From: Lautropia dentalis
GTDB taxonomy: Bacteria > Pseudomonadota > Gammaproteobacteria > Burkholderiales > Burkholderiaceae_E
DNA: 64,000 nucleotides
Direction of reading: 5' to 3'
Assembly: GCF_003892345.1 (NCBI RefSeq)
Contig: NZ_RRUE01000002.1
Span: 505,655 to 569,654 of the forward strand
This document shows positions 1 through 12,153 of this stretch, in pieces. The translations under genes and the position numbers were made by a program. Numbering within the stretch: the first letter of the stretch is position 1; each line of letters begins with the position of its first letter. The notes under the pieces are model-generated. The model saw only the letters and a list, made by a program, of their open reading frames with translations. It had not been told where the DNA came from and ran no database searches.

Positions 1-276
1 AAGCTGATCGGCGCGATGATCCGGGCAGACGTTCCGGTGGCCGAAGGCTTTGTGGCCATTACCAGCCGCGCCAGTTTCGAAATGGTGCAGAAAACGGCAA
101 TGATCCGCGCCGGAGCACTGATGGCCGTGTCAGCCCCTACCACCATGGCCGTGCAACTGGCCGAAGCGTGTGGTGTGGCGTTGGCCGGGCTGGTGCGCGA
201 TGGTCGCCGGATGGTGGCCTATACCTTCCCTGAACGTCTGGGGCTGCCTCCCGTCATGGCGGGCCGGACGGACTGA
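1..276 (+). CDS. fdhD: FdhD, formate dehydrogenase sulfurtransferase (5' truncated)
   Basis: The frame is open from base 1, so only the C-terminal third or so lies in the window. The segment SRASFEMVQKTAMIRAG followed by a VSAPTTMAVQLAE block is the conserved C-terminal core of FdhD. Family knowledge: FdhD passes sulfur from IscS to the molybdenum cofactor before it is inserted into formate dehydrogenase, in the cytoplasm. The conserved N-terminal CxxC would be upstream and cannot be checked. No formate dehydrogenase gene is visible downstream. The identification is secure despite truncation. Confidence 0.9.
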   Translation, partial: KLIGAMIRADVPVAEGFVAITSRASFEMVQKTAMIRAGALMAVSAPTTMAVQLAEACGVALAGLVRDGRRMVAYTFPERLGLPPVMAGRTD

Positions 277-502
277 GTTTCCTGCTTCTCCGGGGGGCCT
301 GCCTGACGTTCTTGCGTGTTTCCAGGCGCACCGGAGTTTCCTCCCCACCTGATCCTGTTCCGCCCGTGCCGAATGTTTAACCGGGCGTCTCTGGCGCTTG
401 CGCCCACGCGGGAAGGGGACGTAGGCTGATGGACCGATCAAGCGAAATGTCAGGCTGGGCACTGGAGCCGGCTGGATTTCGCGTCCGAGTCAGGCTGGGT
501 TC

Positions 503-1645
503 ATGAGCACTTCCCAACATCTTTCCGAAGCGTCCCGTGCAGCGGCGGCGCCGAGCGCGCCTGTGACGGCGGAAGACGCGGCCGCTTCCTCTGTACCAGG
601 CGCCCGTGCATCTGCATCCATGCAGCCGGCTACGGTGCCGGAGGGACATCCGGCTTCTGCTGCGCCATCCGGTAACGCGCCGGCCGCCACTTCAGCGGCT
701 GCACCGGCCATGCGGCCTTTTCCCGTACCGACCAGCTACTTTTCGGTGGCGCTGGGCACCGTGGCGCTGGGGCTGGCCTGGCGCCATGGGGCGAAGGTGG
801 GCCATGCGCCGGCCTGGGCCGGTGAGGCCATTCTGGCGCTGGCAGGCGCGGTGTGGGTGTTGCTGCTGCTGGTGTTCATGGCCAAGATGCTCCGGCGACG
901 GGATGCGCTGCGTCTGGAACTGCAGGATCTGGTGGCATGCTGCTTCATCTCGCTGATTCCGGTGACCAGTCTGGAGATCGGCATTGCGGTCAACCCCTAT
1001 GCGCCGGGCTTTGCCTGGGCGCTGGTGCTGGCCAGTCTGGCCGGGCAGCTGGCGTTCTCGATGTACCGGGCGGCCGGGCTGTGGCGCGGCCTGCATACGA
1101 TGGCGGCCACCACGCCCGTCATCTATCTGCCGACGGTGGCATCGAGCTTCGCGTCGGCTGGTGCGCTGGGGGCCCTGGGGCATTCCGACTGGGGGCTGCT
1201 GTTCTTCGGGGCCGGCATGTTCTCGTGGTTCAGTCTGGAGTCGGCCATTCTGGCCCGGCTGCGTACGGGGCCGGCACTGGCACCGGCGGTGCGCGGCATC
1301 ATCGGCATTCAGCTGGCGCCGGCTTTCGTGGGCGGCAATGCCTGGCTGGCGGTCAATGGCGGGCAGGTGGATGTGTTCCTGCTGCTGCTGGTGGGCTATG
1401 GGGTGCTGCAGCTGGCCTTTCTGATGCGGCTGCTGCCCTGGGTGCTGGAGGCCGGCTACGCGATGAGCCTGTGGGGCTTTTCGTTCGGGCTGGCCGCCAT
1501 GGCGTCCGTGGGCATGCATCTGGTGGCGGCCGGACAGCTGGTGGCACTGGGCTGGATGCTGTGGTGGCTGGGCAGCGGGCTGGTGGCCGCCCTGTGGGTG
1601 GGCCTGCTGTGGCTGGCCGTGCGGGGCAGGCTGCTGGTCCGGTAG
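503..1645 (+). CDS. tehA: TehA-like SLAC1/TDT-family anion channel or transporter
   Basis: 380-residue membrane protein. From about residue 72 the sequence RPFPVPTSYFSVALGTVALG matches the start of the TehA/TDT core, followed by roughly ten hydrophobic helices rich in Leu, Gly, Ala and Trp. Family knowledge: these proteins move small anions or dicarboxylates across the inner membrane, and E. coli TehA was named for tellurite resistance. The first 70 residues are Ala/Pro/Ser-rich and not part of the fold. The ATG at 503 has no clear ribosome site, and an internal ATG near residue 71 would give a family-sized protein, so the start is uncertain. No tehB is adjacent. Confidence 0.8.
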   Translation: MSTSQHLSEASRAAAAPSAPVTAEDAAASSVPGARASASMQPATVPEGHPASAAPSGNAPAATSAAAPAMRPFPVPTSYFSVALGTVALGLAWRHGAKVGHAPAWAGEAILALAGAVWVLLLLVFMAKMLRRRDALRLELQDLVACCFISLIPVTSLEIGIAVNPYAPGFAWALVLASLAGQLAFSMYRAAGLWRGLHTMAATTPVIYLPTVASSFASAGALGALGHSDWGLLFFGAGMFSWFSLESAILARLRTGPALAPAVRGIIGIQLAPAFVGGNAWLAVNGGQVDVFLLLLVGYGVLQLAFLMRLLPWVLEAGYAMSLWGFSFGLAAMASVGMHLVAAGQLVALGWMLWWLGSGLVAALWVGLLWLAVRGRLLVR

Positions 1646-1971
1646 AGACAGCGCGTGTCTGGACCGGACCGCGTGAAATTCTTCCTGTAAAAGCATGTGG
1701 CCCCACCGTGTAGAACACCTGGCTTGGGCTATCATTTGCCGTTTTGCGGGCAGCACGGGATGGATGGCAGTTTTGTCTGGAAGTCAGCTTCCGGCGGCTG
1801 TATGGTCGCTGCTGCCCGACCGGTGGCAGGGATGTGTTGTGGATTCGCCTCGTGCATCAGGCCAGGACGGACCACGGCATGCGCGCTGCCGGAATCAGGT
1901 CAATGGGCGGGGCCCTGTTCAGGGCCCTGCGGGAGAACAGTGATGTGTATTGGGCGTGAGGAGGCTTTGGC
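1646..1971. other. Intergenic region upstream of the AgcS symporter
   Basis: 326 bases without a convincing gene; short ORFs here lack codon or motif support. It holds a hairpin at 1910-1927 (GGGCCCT, loop GTTC, AGGGCCC) in what would be the leader of the downstream symporter, with no T-run after it. A strong ribosome site GAGGAGG lies just before the ATG at 1972. No glycine riboswitch core was recognised. Confidence 0.5.
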
Positions 1972-3402
1972 ATGGATGTGATTGCAGCGAACATCACGGC
2001 AGCGATCGACGCCATCAACGACGTGGTCTGGGGCTATGTGCTGATCTACGGCCTGCTGGCGGTGGGGGCCTATTTCTCCATCCGGCTGCGCTTTCTGCAG
2101 CTTTTCAAGTTTGGCGAGTTCATCCGTTCGGTCACCCGTACGCCCGAGAAGGACAGCCATGGCATCACGCCCATCCAGGCGCTGACCACCAGTCTGGCCT
2201 CGCGGGTGGGTACGGGCAACATCGCCGGGGTGGCGGTGGCCGTGTATACGGGCGGTCCGGGTGCGCTGTTCTGGATGTGGGTGGTGGCTTTCCTTGGCAT
2301 GGCCACGGCCTATGCCGAAAGTACGCTGGCCCAGCTCTACAAGGTCAGTGACCACGACGGTCTGTACCGGGGTGGTCCGGCCTTCTACATCACGCGCGGT
2401 CTCAATGCCCCCTGGGCTGGGGCGCTGTTTTCCATCATTCTGCTGGTGGTGTTCGGGCTGGTGTTCAACGCGGTGCAGGCCAATGCCATTGCCGAGTCGC
2501 TGAACGAGTCCTTCCAGCTCGACCGCATCCAGATCGGGGTGGGCGTGGCCATCCTGTCGGCACTGGTGATTTTCGGCGGTATCCGCAACATTGCCCGTGT
2601 GGCCGAGGTGGTGGTGCCGTTCATGGCGGTGGCCTATCTGGGCGTGGCGCTGTGGGTGATGGTGGCCAACATCGACAGGGTGCCGGCCGTGATCGGCCTG
2701 ATCATCAAGAGCGCCTTTGGTTTCGAGCAGGCGGCCGGTGGGGTGATGGGCAGCATGGCTGCCGCCATGCTCAATGGTGTCAAGCGTGGCCTGTTCTCCA
2801 ACGAGGCCGGCATGGGCTCGGCGCCCAACATCGCGGCCGTGGCCATTCCCAGCCCGCACCATCCGTCGTCGCAGGGCTTCGTGCAGGCGCTGGGGGTGTT
2901 CATCGACACCATCCTGATCTGCACGGCCACCGGCGTGATGATCCTGATGTCCGATGCGCTGCAGCCCGGCTCGGGCGTGACCGGCACGGTGCTGACGCAG
3001 CATGCCATGGCCTATCACATCGGTGACCATGGCAAGGACTTCGTGGCGCTGGCGGTGTTCTTCTTTGCGTTCACGTCGATCATCGGCAACTATTCCTACG
3101 CCGAAGGGGCGCTGACCTACCTGAAGATCGACAACAAGGTGAACCTGGTGCTGCTGCGCTCCATGGTGCTGGTGTTCATCGTCTGGGGGGCGTACGAGGC
3201 CATCACCACGGTGTTCGATGCGGCCGATGCGATGATGGGCATCATGGCGATCATCAACCTGGTGGCCATCGTGATGCTGTCCGGGCTGGTGGTGAAGCTG
3301 ACCCGCGACTACTTCGAGCAGCTCAAGCACGGTGATCCACGCTTCAAACTGAGTGATTATCCGGAGCTGAAGGGCCAGATCGAGGAAGATATCTGGAAGT
3401 GA
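1972..3402 (+). CDS. Alanine/glycine:cation symporter, AgcS family
   Basis: 476-residue inner-membrane carrier. GTGNIAGVAVAVYTGGPGALFWMWVVAFLG is the diagnostic region (residues about 81-110, seen here in pieces GTGNIAGVA and GGPGALFWMW), with a later FSNEAGMGSAPNIAA block near 277, both typical of AlsT/DagA/AgcS proteins. About ten membrane helices are apparent. Family knowledge: it imports alanine or glycine with sodium or protons. The start is fixed by GAGGAGG eight bases upstream. It is followed by a copy of the dispersed repeat at 3441-3456 and has no operon partner. Confidence 0.92.
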   Translation: MDVIAANITAAIDAINDVVWGYVLIYGLLAVGAYFSIRLRFLQLFKFGEFIRSVTRTPEKDSHGITPIQALTTSLASRVGTGNIAGVAVAVYTGGPGALFWMWVVAFLGMATAYAESTLAQLYKVSDHDGLYRGGPAFYITRGLNAPWAGALFSIILLVVFGLVFNAVQANAIAESLNESFQLDRIQIGVGVAILSALVIFGGIRNIARVAEVVVPFMAVAYLGVALWVMVANIDRVPAVIGLIIKSAFGFEQAAGGVMGSMAAAMLNGVKRGLFSNEAGMGSAPNIAAVAIPSPHHPSSQGFVQALGVFIDTILICTATGVMILMSDALQPGSGVTGTVLTQHAMAYHIGDHGKDFVALAVFFFAFTSIIGNYSYAEGALTYLKIDNKVNLVLLRSMVLVFIVWGAYEAITTVFDAADAMMGIMAIINLVAIVMLSGLVVKLTRDYFEQLKHGDPRFKLSDYPELKGQIEEDIWK

Positions 3403-3440
3403 TGGCCTTTTGGGGCCGATGTTGTGGTTCAGAGCGTGCG

Positions 3441-3456
3441 TGAACTCATTCGTCCC
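3441..3456 (+). repeat. Dispersed intergenic repeat, copy 1
   Basis: TGAACTCATTCGTCCC differs at two positions from the window consensus TGGACGCATTCGTCCC and is preceded by GAGCGTGCG, the usual left flank. It lies between the AgcS gene and the methyltransferase gene. Function unknown. Confidence 0.6.
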
Positions 3457-3599
3457 TGTGGTGAGTTCATGTACGCTCATGAGCCATGACAGGCTGTCTG
3501 GTGGTCAGAACAGGGCAGGCACGGTGCGTCCGCAGCCTGCCCGTTCTGTTTTCTGGGTGTCGTGTCCGTGGTGCGTGGGTGGCGTCTGGAGCGGGTGAG

Positions 3600-6714
<3,115 letters not shown>

Positions 6715-6730
6715 CTAGAGCAAGGTAATC

Positions 6731-7327
6731 TCAGGCCGGTGCGCAGCAGTCCTGCTGCATCTCGGCAATCAGGGCATCCAGCGCCTCGTCGCGGATGCCC
6801 CATTCGTGCAGGGCCTTCTGCGTGTTCAGCGCATAGTCACGGTTGGGGCCCTTGCAGCCGGTGCATTCACGCAGGCGGCGCAGCACCTCGGTGCGCGGGC
6901 CGGGCAGGTAGCCGTGCGGATCGTCCTGGCAGGCCACGAAGGTCAGGGCCTGAATCTGCCGGCCATCGGGCAGGGTGATGTCGGCCACGTGCGGGCAGTA
7001 GACCTCGCTGACCATTTCCCGCTGGTAGATGCGATCCATGATGGCCGCTTCCTGGCCGCTCCTGACCCGGTAGACGATGCCCTCGCAGCTGCCGCCGGCA
7101 TCCAGTCCCAGCACCACGCCCGGATCATCCGGTGTACCCCGGTAGGTGTGCGAGTTGATGCAGAATGCCCGGTGATAACCATCGATGCGAACCTTGTGGC
7201 GTTCGTCGAACTCGAATTCCGGGTTCCAGATCAGTGAGCCATAGGCGAAGGCCCATTGCATGGCCAGGTATTCGGGTGGGGTGGGGGGCGCCATGTAGGC
7301 GCGCTGCTGGGTGGTGGGGCTGGTCAT
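6731..7327 (-). CDS. chaC: ChaC-like gamma-glutamylcyclotransferase
   Basis: 198 residues from the ATG at 7327. FAYGSLIWNPEF carries the GSL substrate loop of the gamma-glutamylcyclotransferase fold, and the Glu in IYQREMVSEVY is the expected catalytic acid. Family knowledge: ChaC enzymes cleave glutathione to 5-oxoproline and Cys-Gly in the cytoplasm. A conserved Cys-rich CTGCKGPNRDY segment and a CC pair near the C-terminus are also seen. The frame continues upstream of 7327 over the end of topB, but that part shows no family similarity. Start confidence is moderate because no strong ribosome site is visible. Confidence 0.88.
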   Translation of the reverse strand: MTSPTTQQRAYMAPPTPPEYLAMQWAFAYGSLIWNPEFEFDERHKVRIDGYHRAFCINSHTYRGTPDDPGVVLGLDAGGSCEGIVYRVRSGQEAAIMDRIYQREMVSEVYCPHVADITLPDGRQIQALTFVACQDDPHGYLPGPRTEVLRRLRECTGCKGPNRDYALNTQKALHEWGIRDEALDALIAEMQQDCCAPA

Positions 7328-7482
7328 GACGGTTACTGCAGCAGAGGCACCAGCATGGCGCTGGGCCGGTGTCCTGGTCTGGCCGGAAGGTCGGTGTGAA
7401 GGTCCGGTCCGTTGATGTCGCCGGGCCGGATGGTGCGTGCCATTGCCGACCGGGGGCTGCCCGGCCGGCAACGGGACTGCCC

Positions 7483-10140
7483 TCATTCTTCAGCGGTATC
7501 TGCCGGGCTGGCGGTACCGGCTGCCTTGCGGCGGCTGGTGGCGGTCGAGCGGGTAGCCGTCTTGCGGGCTGTTGCTTTGGCCGCAGTGCCGGTCTTGCGG
7601 GTCGTGGCGCGTGTGGTGCGCTTTTTGGGGGTGTCGGCACCGTCGCTGCCCGATGCGCCTTCGCCTTCACCGCTGGCTGCGGCCTTCGTCGCCTTGCCCT
7701 TGGCATTGTCGAACTCGAAGCCGATCTTGCCGCTGGGCTCGCGCACCAGGAATGCCTTGAACTTGCGCCGGGTGCGTGACGAGACGAAGCCGGTCAGCAG
7801 TTCGGTACGACCCTCGGTGAGCAGCTTGTGCATCTGCGCCGGCTCGATGGGCTGCTGGAGGATTTCGCGGCCCGAGCGGAAGTCGCAGCTCTTGTTGGGG
7901 CCGACGGCGTGGCTGCACACATAGTGCATGCCGTGGGTGTAGACCGGGTTCTGGCATTTGGGGCAGGGGCCCAGTGCTTCCTGGCCGCTGAAGTCCACCG
8001 GCTCCAGATTCTCGTCGTTCTCGTCGTTCTGGCCGAAGTCGAATTCCAGCTTGTTCTCGGGCGTGATCTTGAGAATGGCCGAGAAGGGCCGGCCCATCTT
8101 GCTGCGAAAGCCCGTGAGTGGCCCGATCACCTTGTCCTTCAGCAGGGTTTCCACTTCGGGAATCTCGAACTGGCGGCCGCCCGGAATCTTGGTGATGGAA
8201 AACTCGCACTGCGTGCAGGCAAAGCGTTTGTAGTTTTCCTTGATGACGCCGCCGCAGGCCGGGCAGGGGGTCTGGAGCACGGCATAGTCGCCCGGTACGG
8301 TGTCGGCCTCGAAGTTGCGGGCCTTGTCGACGATGTCGCGCGTCATGCCGGCAATGTCCGACATGAAGACCTTGCGGTCCATGGCTCCCTTTTCGAGCTG
8401 GCTGAGCTTGTATTCCCATTCGCCGGTGAGTTCCGGCATGCTCAGCGCCGCCACGCCCAGCCCGCGCAGCAGCGTGAGCAGCTGGAAGGCCTTGGCGGTG
8501 GGGATCAGCTCGCGGTCTTCGCGCAGCAGGTAGCGTTCGGTGATTAGCCCCTCGATGATGGCGGCGCGGGTGGCTGGTGTGCCCAGGCCCTTGCCGGCCA
8601 TGGCTTCGCGCAGCTCGTCGTCATCGACCAGCTTGCCGGCGCCTTCCATGGCCGAGAGCAGCGTGGCCTCGGTGTAGCGCGCGGGCGGACGGGTCTGTTT
8701 GGCCAGCAGGTCGATTTCGTCGGTCTGGACGGTCTCGTTGGGCTGCACCGGTACCAGGTTGCCGTCACCGCCACTGCTGTCACGGCCGTAGATGGCCAGC
8801 CAGCCGGGGTTGACCAGCACGCGGCCCTCGGTCTTGAACGGATGGCCGGCCACCGTGGTGATGCGGGTGGTGACCAGATACTCGGCCGCCGGGTAGAACA
8901 CCGCCATGAAGCGGCGCACGACCAGATCGTAGATGCGCTGCTCGGCATCCGACAGGTTGCGGGGCGCCTGCAGCGTGGGGATGATGGCGAAGTGGTCGGA
9001 AATCTTGCTGTTGTCGAACACCCGCTTGTTGGGCTTGACCCAGTCCTTCTCCAGAATGGTGCGGGCAAATTCGCCATGGATGCCCGAGTCGGAGAGCTGC
9101 CCGAGTGTCTGGCGCACGGTGCCCAGATAGTCTTCGGGAAGCGCCCGGGAGTCGGTACGCGGGTAGGTCAGCACCTTGTGCCGCTCGTACAGGGCCTGCG
9201 CCAGCGCCAGCGTGGTCTTGGCCGAAAAGCCGAAGCGGCCGTTGGCCTCGCGCTGCAGCGTGGTCAGGTCGAAGAGCGCCGGGGCGATCTGTGTGGACGG
9301 TTTGGATTCTTCGGTGACGGTGCCGGGCTGGCCCTCGCAGGCCGCCACGATGGCCTCGGCATCTGCCTTCGTCCAGAAGCGGTCGGCCTTGTGCTCGGGG
9401 TCGTCACTCTTCTTGAAGTTGCGGTCGAACCACTTGCCTTCGTACTGGCCGGCCTTTGCGCCGAAGGTGGCCTTGACCTCGAAGTAGTCGCGCGGCACGA
9501 AGCGGCGGATCTTTTCCTCGCGTTCGACCACCACGGCCAGCGTGGGGGTCTGCACCCGGCCGACGGTGGTGAGGTAGAAGCCGCCATCGCGCGAGTTGAA
9601 GGCCGTCATGGCGCGGGTGCCGTTGATGCCGACCAGCCAGTCGGCCTCGGCGCGGCTGCGCGCCGCATCGGCCAGGCCGTTCATCTCGTCGCCGGCACGC
9701 AGGTGGGCAAAGCCCTCGCGAATGGCGCTGGGCGTCATGGACTGCAGCCACAGCCGCTGGATGGGCTGTTTGGCTTTGGCGTACTGCGCGATCAGCCGGA
9801 AAATCAGCTCACCCTCGCGCCCCGCGTCGCAGGCGTTGATCAGGCTGGTCACGTCCTTGCGGCGGATCAGCTTGCCCAGCAGCGAAAGCCGGTCCTTCGT
9901 CTTTTCGATGGGCTTCAGATCGAAGTGCGGCGGGATGACCGGCAGGTGCGTGAATGACCACTTGCCCCGTTTGACATCGTATTGCTCGGGCGCAGCAATC
10001 TCCACCAGGTGGCCCACGGCGGAGCTGAGCACGTAGTCGTCATTTTCGAAGTAGTCGCCGTGACGAACGAAACCCCCCAGCGCCCGCGCGATGTCGGCGG
10101 CGACGGAAGGTTTCTCGGCAATGATCAAAGCTTTACTCAT
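7483..10140 (-). CDS. topB: DNA topoisomerase III
   Basis: 885 residues, type IA topoisomerase. It begins MSKALIIAEKPSVAADIARAL (toprim strand), then NACDAGREGELIFRL (toprim acidic motif), and LTYPRTDSRALPEDY, whose Tyr forms the covalent DNA link. The C-terminal third holds zinc-finger-like segments (CPACGG...CTQCEF, then CPKCQN...CSHAVGPNKSC). The last 60 or so residues are Lys/Arg/Thr/Ala-rich and histone-H1-like, probably a DNA-binding tail. Role: decatenation and recombination-intermediate resolution. It lies downstream of dprA on the same strand, separated by 165 bases. It is longer than E. coli TopB (about 650) because of the extra C-terminal domains common in beta-proteobacteria. Confidence 0.96.
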   Translation of the reverse strand: MSKALIIAEKPSVAADIARALGGFVRHGDYFENDDYVLSSAVGHLVEIAAPEQYDVKRGKWSFTHLPVIPPHFDLKPIEKTKDRLSLLGKLIRRKDVTSLINACDAGREGELIFRLIAQYAKAKQPIQRLWLQSMTPSAIREGFAHLRAGDEMNGLADAARSRAEADWLVGINGTRAMTAFNSRDGGFYLTTVGRVQTPTLAVVVEREEKIRRFVPRDYFEVKATFGAKAGQYEGKWFDRNFKKSDDPEHKADRFWTKADAEAIVAACEGQPGTVTEESKPSTQIAPALFDLTTLQREANGRFGFSAKTTLALAQALYERHKVLTYPRTDSRALPEDYLGTVRQTLGQLSDSGIHGEFARTILEKDWVKPNKRVFDNSKISDHFAIIPTLQAPRNLSDAEQRIYDLVVRRFMAVFYPAAEYLVTTRITTVAGHPFKTEGRVLVNPGWLAIYGRDSSGGDGNLVPVQPNETVQTDEIDLLAKQTRPPARYTEATLLSAMEGAGKLVDDDELREAMAGKGLGTPATRAAIIEGLITERYLLREDRELIPTAKAFQLLTLLRGLGVAALSMPELTGEWEYKLSQLEKGAMDRKVFMSDIAGMTRDIVDKARNFEADTVPGDYAVLQTPCPACGGVIKENYKRFACTQCEFSITKIPGGRQFEIPEVETLLKDKVIGPLTGFRSKMGRPFSAILKITPENKLEFDFGQNDENDENLEPVDFSGQEALGPCPKCQNPVYTHGMHYVCSHAVGPNKSCDFRSGREILQQPIEPAQMHKLLTEGRTELLTGFVSSRTRRKFKAFLVREPSGKIGFEFDNAKGKATKAAASGEGEGASGSDGADTPKKRTTRATTRKTGTAAKATARKTATRSTATSRRKAAGTASPADTAEE

Positions 10141-10305
10141 GGCGCGCCATAGTAAGAGCGCGAGTGCGTTTCAGGCAAGCGGTGGTTTTTCCCAAGGGGG
10201 AGCGAGTCCGGAGGAGTCCCCATCTGCCCCCCATGTTCAGCCGGAATATCCGGCCTGGAAAGACACACCGCAGCCCGGGGTTTCCCGCGCCGGGGTGGGA
10301 CAGCG

Positions 10306-11847
10306 TCAGATGCGCTGCCAGCGTCCATCGACATGGCGTCCGATCTGGCCGCCAAGTTCCAGCAGCTGGATGGTAATCAGGATACGCTCGATCGGCCAAC
10401 CCAGCCGGCTGGCCAGTTCTTCGGCCGACAGGGGGGCGCCCGTCAGGGCCGCGAGGATCTGGCTGGCGGGGTCAGCGGGGGCTGGGATGGCATCAGGTGC
10501 GTTCAGTGCGTTGGCTGCGTTCCTTGCATGCCTGTTCAGCGGGGGGTTCTGTTTGCGTGCAGAGGAAGCGGGTTCATCCGGGGTGTTCCGGCTTTCCGTT
10601 CCATTCGGTGTATCCGGGCCGGCATGGTCATCCTGTCTGGCTGGTTCATCCGGGCTGCCTGTTTCATCGGGACGGTCCCGTGTGGCTGGTCCCTGGCCTG
10701 GATCGTCGTTTCGGGGATCATCGCTCCCGTGCCTGGCCTCCCGCTCATTCGCTTCGTCCTGCCCGGCCAGTTCATCCAGCCCAGCCTGGCCGTTTTCCGT
10801 ACGGCCAATGATCTCCTGCCAGTCCCGCCAGCCCGAGGCGCGGCGGGCCGTGTGCTGGCGGGCGCGCAGCCGGCCGGCCGTCAGTGTGCCCGGGGCGCCG
10901 GGGGGCAGGGCCATGCCCAGGGTGGTCAGGATGTCGTCCACGGTTTCCACGAGGCTGGCACCATCGCGGATCAGGTGGTGACAGCCGTGCGAGAGGGGAT
11001 TGTGGATCGAACCGGGCACGGCCATTACGTCGCGCCCCAGCTCGGCGGCCAGACGGGCGGTGATCAGCGAACCACTGCGCAGGGCAGCCTCCACCACCAG
11101 GGTACCGCGCGAGAGTGCGGCGATCATCCGGTTGCGGCGCGGAAAATTGCCGCGCGTGGGGGCGCTGCCCAGTGGCTGTTCGCTGAGGATCAGCCCCTGC
11201 TGGGCAATGATGCGGGTGGCCAGCATCCGGTGGTGGGCCGGGTAGATGTGGTCGATGCCCGCCCCCAGCACGGCAATGGTGCTGGGCTGGCCCACGGCGG
11301 CGCCATCCAGCGCACCCACATGGGAGGCCGCGTCGATGCCTTCGGCCAGCCCGCTGGTCACCACCAGTCCGCGGCGGGTCAGGGCCTGGGCAAAGGCATG
11401 GGCGTTGTGCAGGCCGTCGTGGCTGGCGCGGCGGCTGCCGATCAGTGCCACCGCATCCGGCACCAGAGCCTCCAGCGAACCACGGGCGTAGACGAGCAGC
11501 GGCGGATCGGGCAGGTCGAGCAGGGCGCGGGGATAGCGCGGATCGTCCAGCGTCAGGATGTGATGGTCGTCGTCGGCGTGCAGCCAGGCGAGTGTACGGA
11601 TGATGGCGGCATCGCGCTGCGGATCATCGGCCAGCAGGGCGCGGGAAACCTTTTCCTGGTTCAGCTGCCGCTGCAGCTGGCGGTAGGTGGCGTCGAAGAT
11701 CGCTTCGGGCGAGCCGAAGCGGCGCAGCAGGAGCTGGCCGGTCACGGCGCCCACACCGGGGGTGAGCACCAGTTTCAGCCAGGTGCCAAGGGCTTCATCG
11801 TCCAGCGTGGCGCCGGATTTTTCTTCGGGAATGTCCGCAGTCTTCAT
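10306..11847 (-). CDS. dprA: DNA-processing protein DprA with long disordered linker
   Basis: 513 residues from the ATG at 11847. It has an N-terminal SAM-like helical domain, a Rossmann DprA domain (ALIGSRRASHDG, TSGLAEGIDAASH, ILSEQPLGSAPTRGNFPRRN) and a C-terminal winged helix (SQILAALTGAPLSAEELASR onward). Family knowledge: DprA binds incoming single-stranded DNA during natural transformation and loads RecA. Between the last two domains is a linker of about 150 residues rich in Asp, Pro, Asn, Gly and Arg, far longer than in usual family members of 360-400 residues. The upstream reading frame back to 11958 was rejected as non-coding. Confidence 0.93.
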   Translation of the reverse strand: MKTADIPEEKSGATLDDEALGTWLKLVLTPGVGAVTGQLLLRRFGSPEAIFDATYRQLQRQLNQEKVSRALLADDPQRDAAIIRTLAWLHADDDHHILTLDDPRYPRALLDLPDPPLLVYARGSLEALVPDAVALIGSRRASHDGLHNAHAFAQALTRRGLVVTSGLAEGIDAASHVGALDGAAVGQPSTIAVLGAGIDHIYPAHHRMLATRIIAQQGLILSEQPLGSAPTRGNFPRRNRMIAALSRGTLVVEAALRSGSLITARLAAELGRDVMAVPGSIHNPLSHGCHHLIRDGASLVETVDDILTTLGMALPPGAPGTLTAGRLRARQHTARRASGWRDWQEIIGRTENGQAGLDELAGQDEANEREARHGSDDPRNDDPGQGPATRDRPDETGSPDEPARQDDHAGPDTPNGTESRNTPDEPASSARKQNPPLNRHARNAANALNAPDAIPAPADPASQILAALTGAPLSAEELASRLGWPIERILITIQLLELGGQIGRHVDGRWQRI

Positions 11848-12153
11848 GGTGGCAGGATGCAGGCGGCTGGCCACCCGTGCACGGGATGTGCAGGGTGCGC
11901 AGCCGATGCCGCATCTTGCCGGGGCAGAAACCTGCTGGCGTGGTGAAAACCGGCACAATGTCCATCTGGCCTAGGCCAGATGGATGTAGCAGCCATGAGG
12001 CTGGCCGTTCTGCCATCCGCCAGGCCGGGGCAGATGATCTCCGGCGGGGCCAGGACGCCTTCCTGTGTCCAACGCGCTTGCTGACGCTTTCGGAGGCGCC
12101 ATGGAACGCGGCCTGGTCCGCCAGTCATGCCTGCTTCAGGGACTGCCGGCCCT
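11848..12153. other. Intergenic region between the LysM gene and dprA
   Basis: 306 bases. The only structured element seen is a perfect 24-base palindrome at 11961-11984. No ORF with support on either strand. Confidence 0.5.
11961..11984. promoter_or_regulatory. Perfect 24-bp palindrome upstream of dprA
   Basis: Two 11-base arms, TCCATCTGGCC and GGCCAGATGGA, flank a central TA, making a perfect palindrome about 115 bases before the dprA start and 170 after the LysM stop. No T-run follows on either strand, so an operator is as likely as a terminator. Function inferred only from symmetry and position. Confidence 0.55.

Noticed and set aside
1646-1971. Glycine riboswitch before the AgcS symporter
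   Set aside because: The conserved glycine-aptamer core is not found; only one short hairpin lies in the leader.
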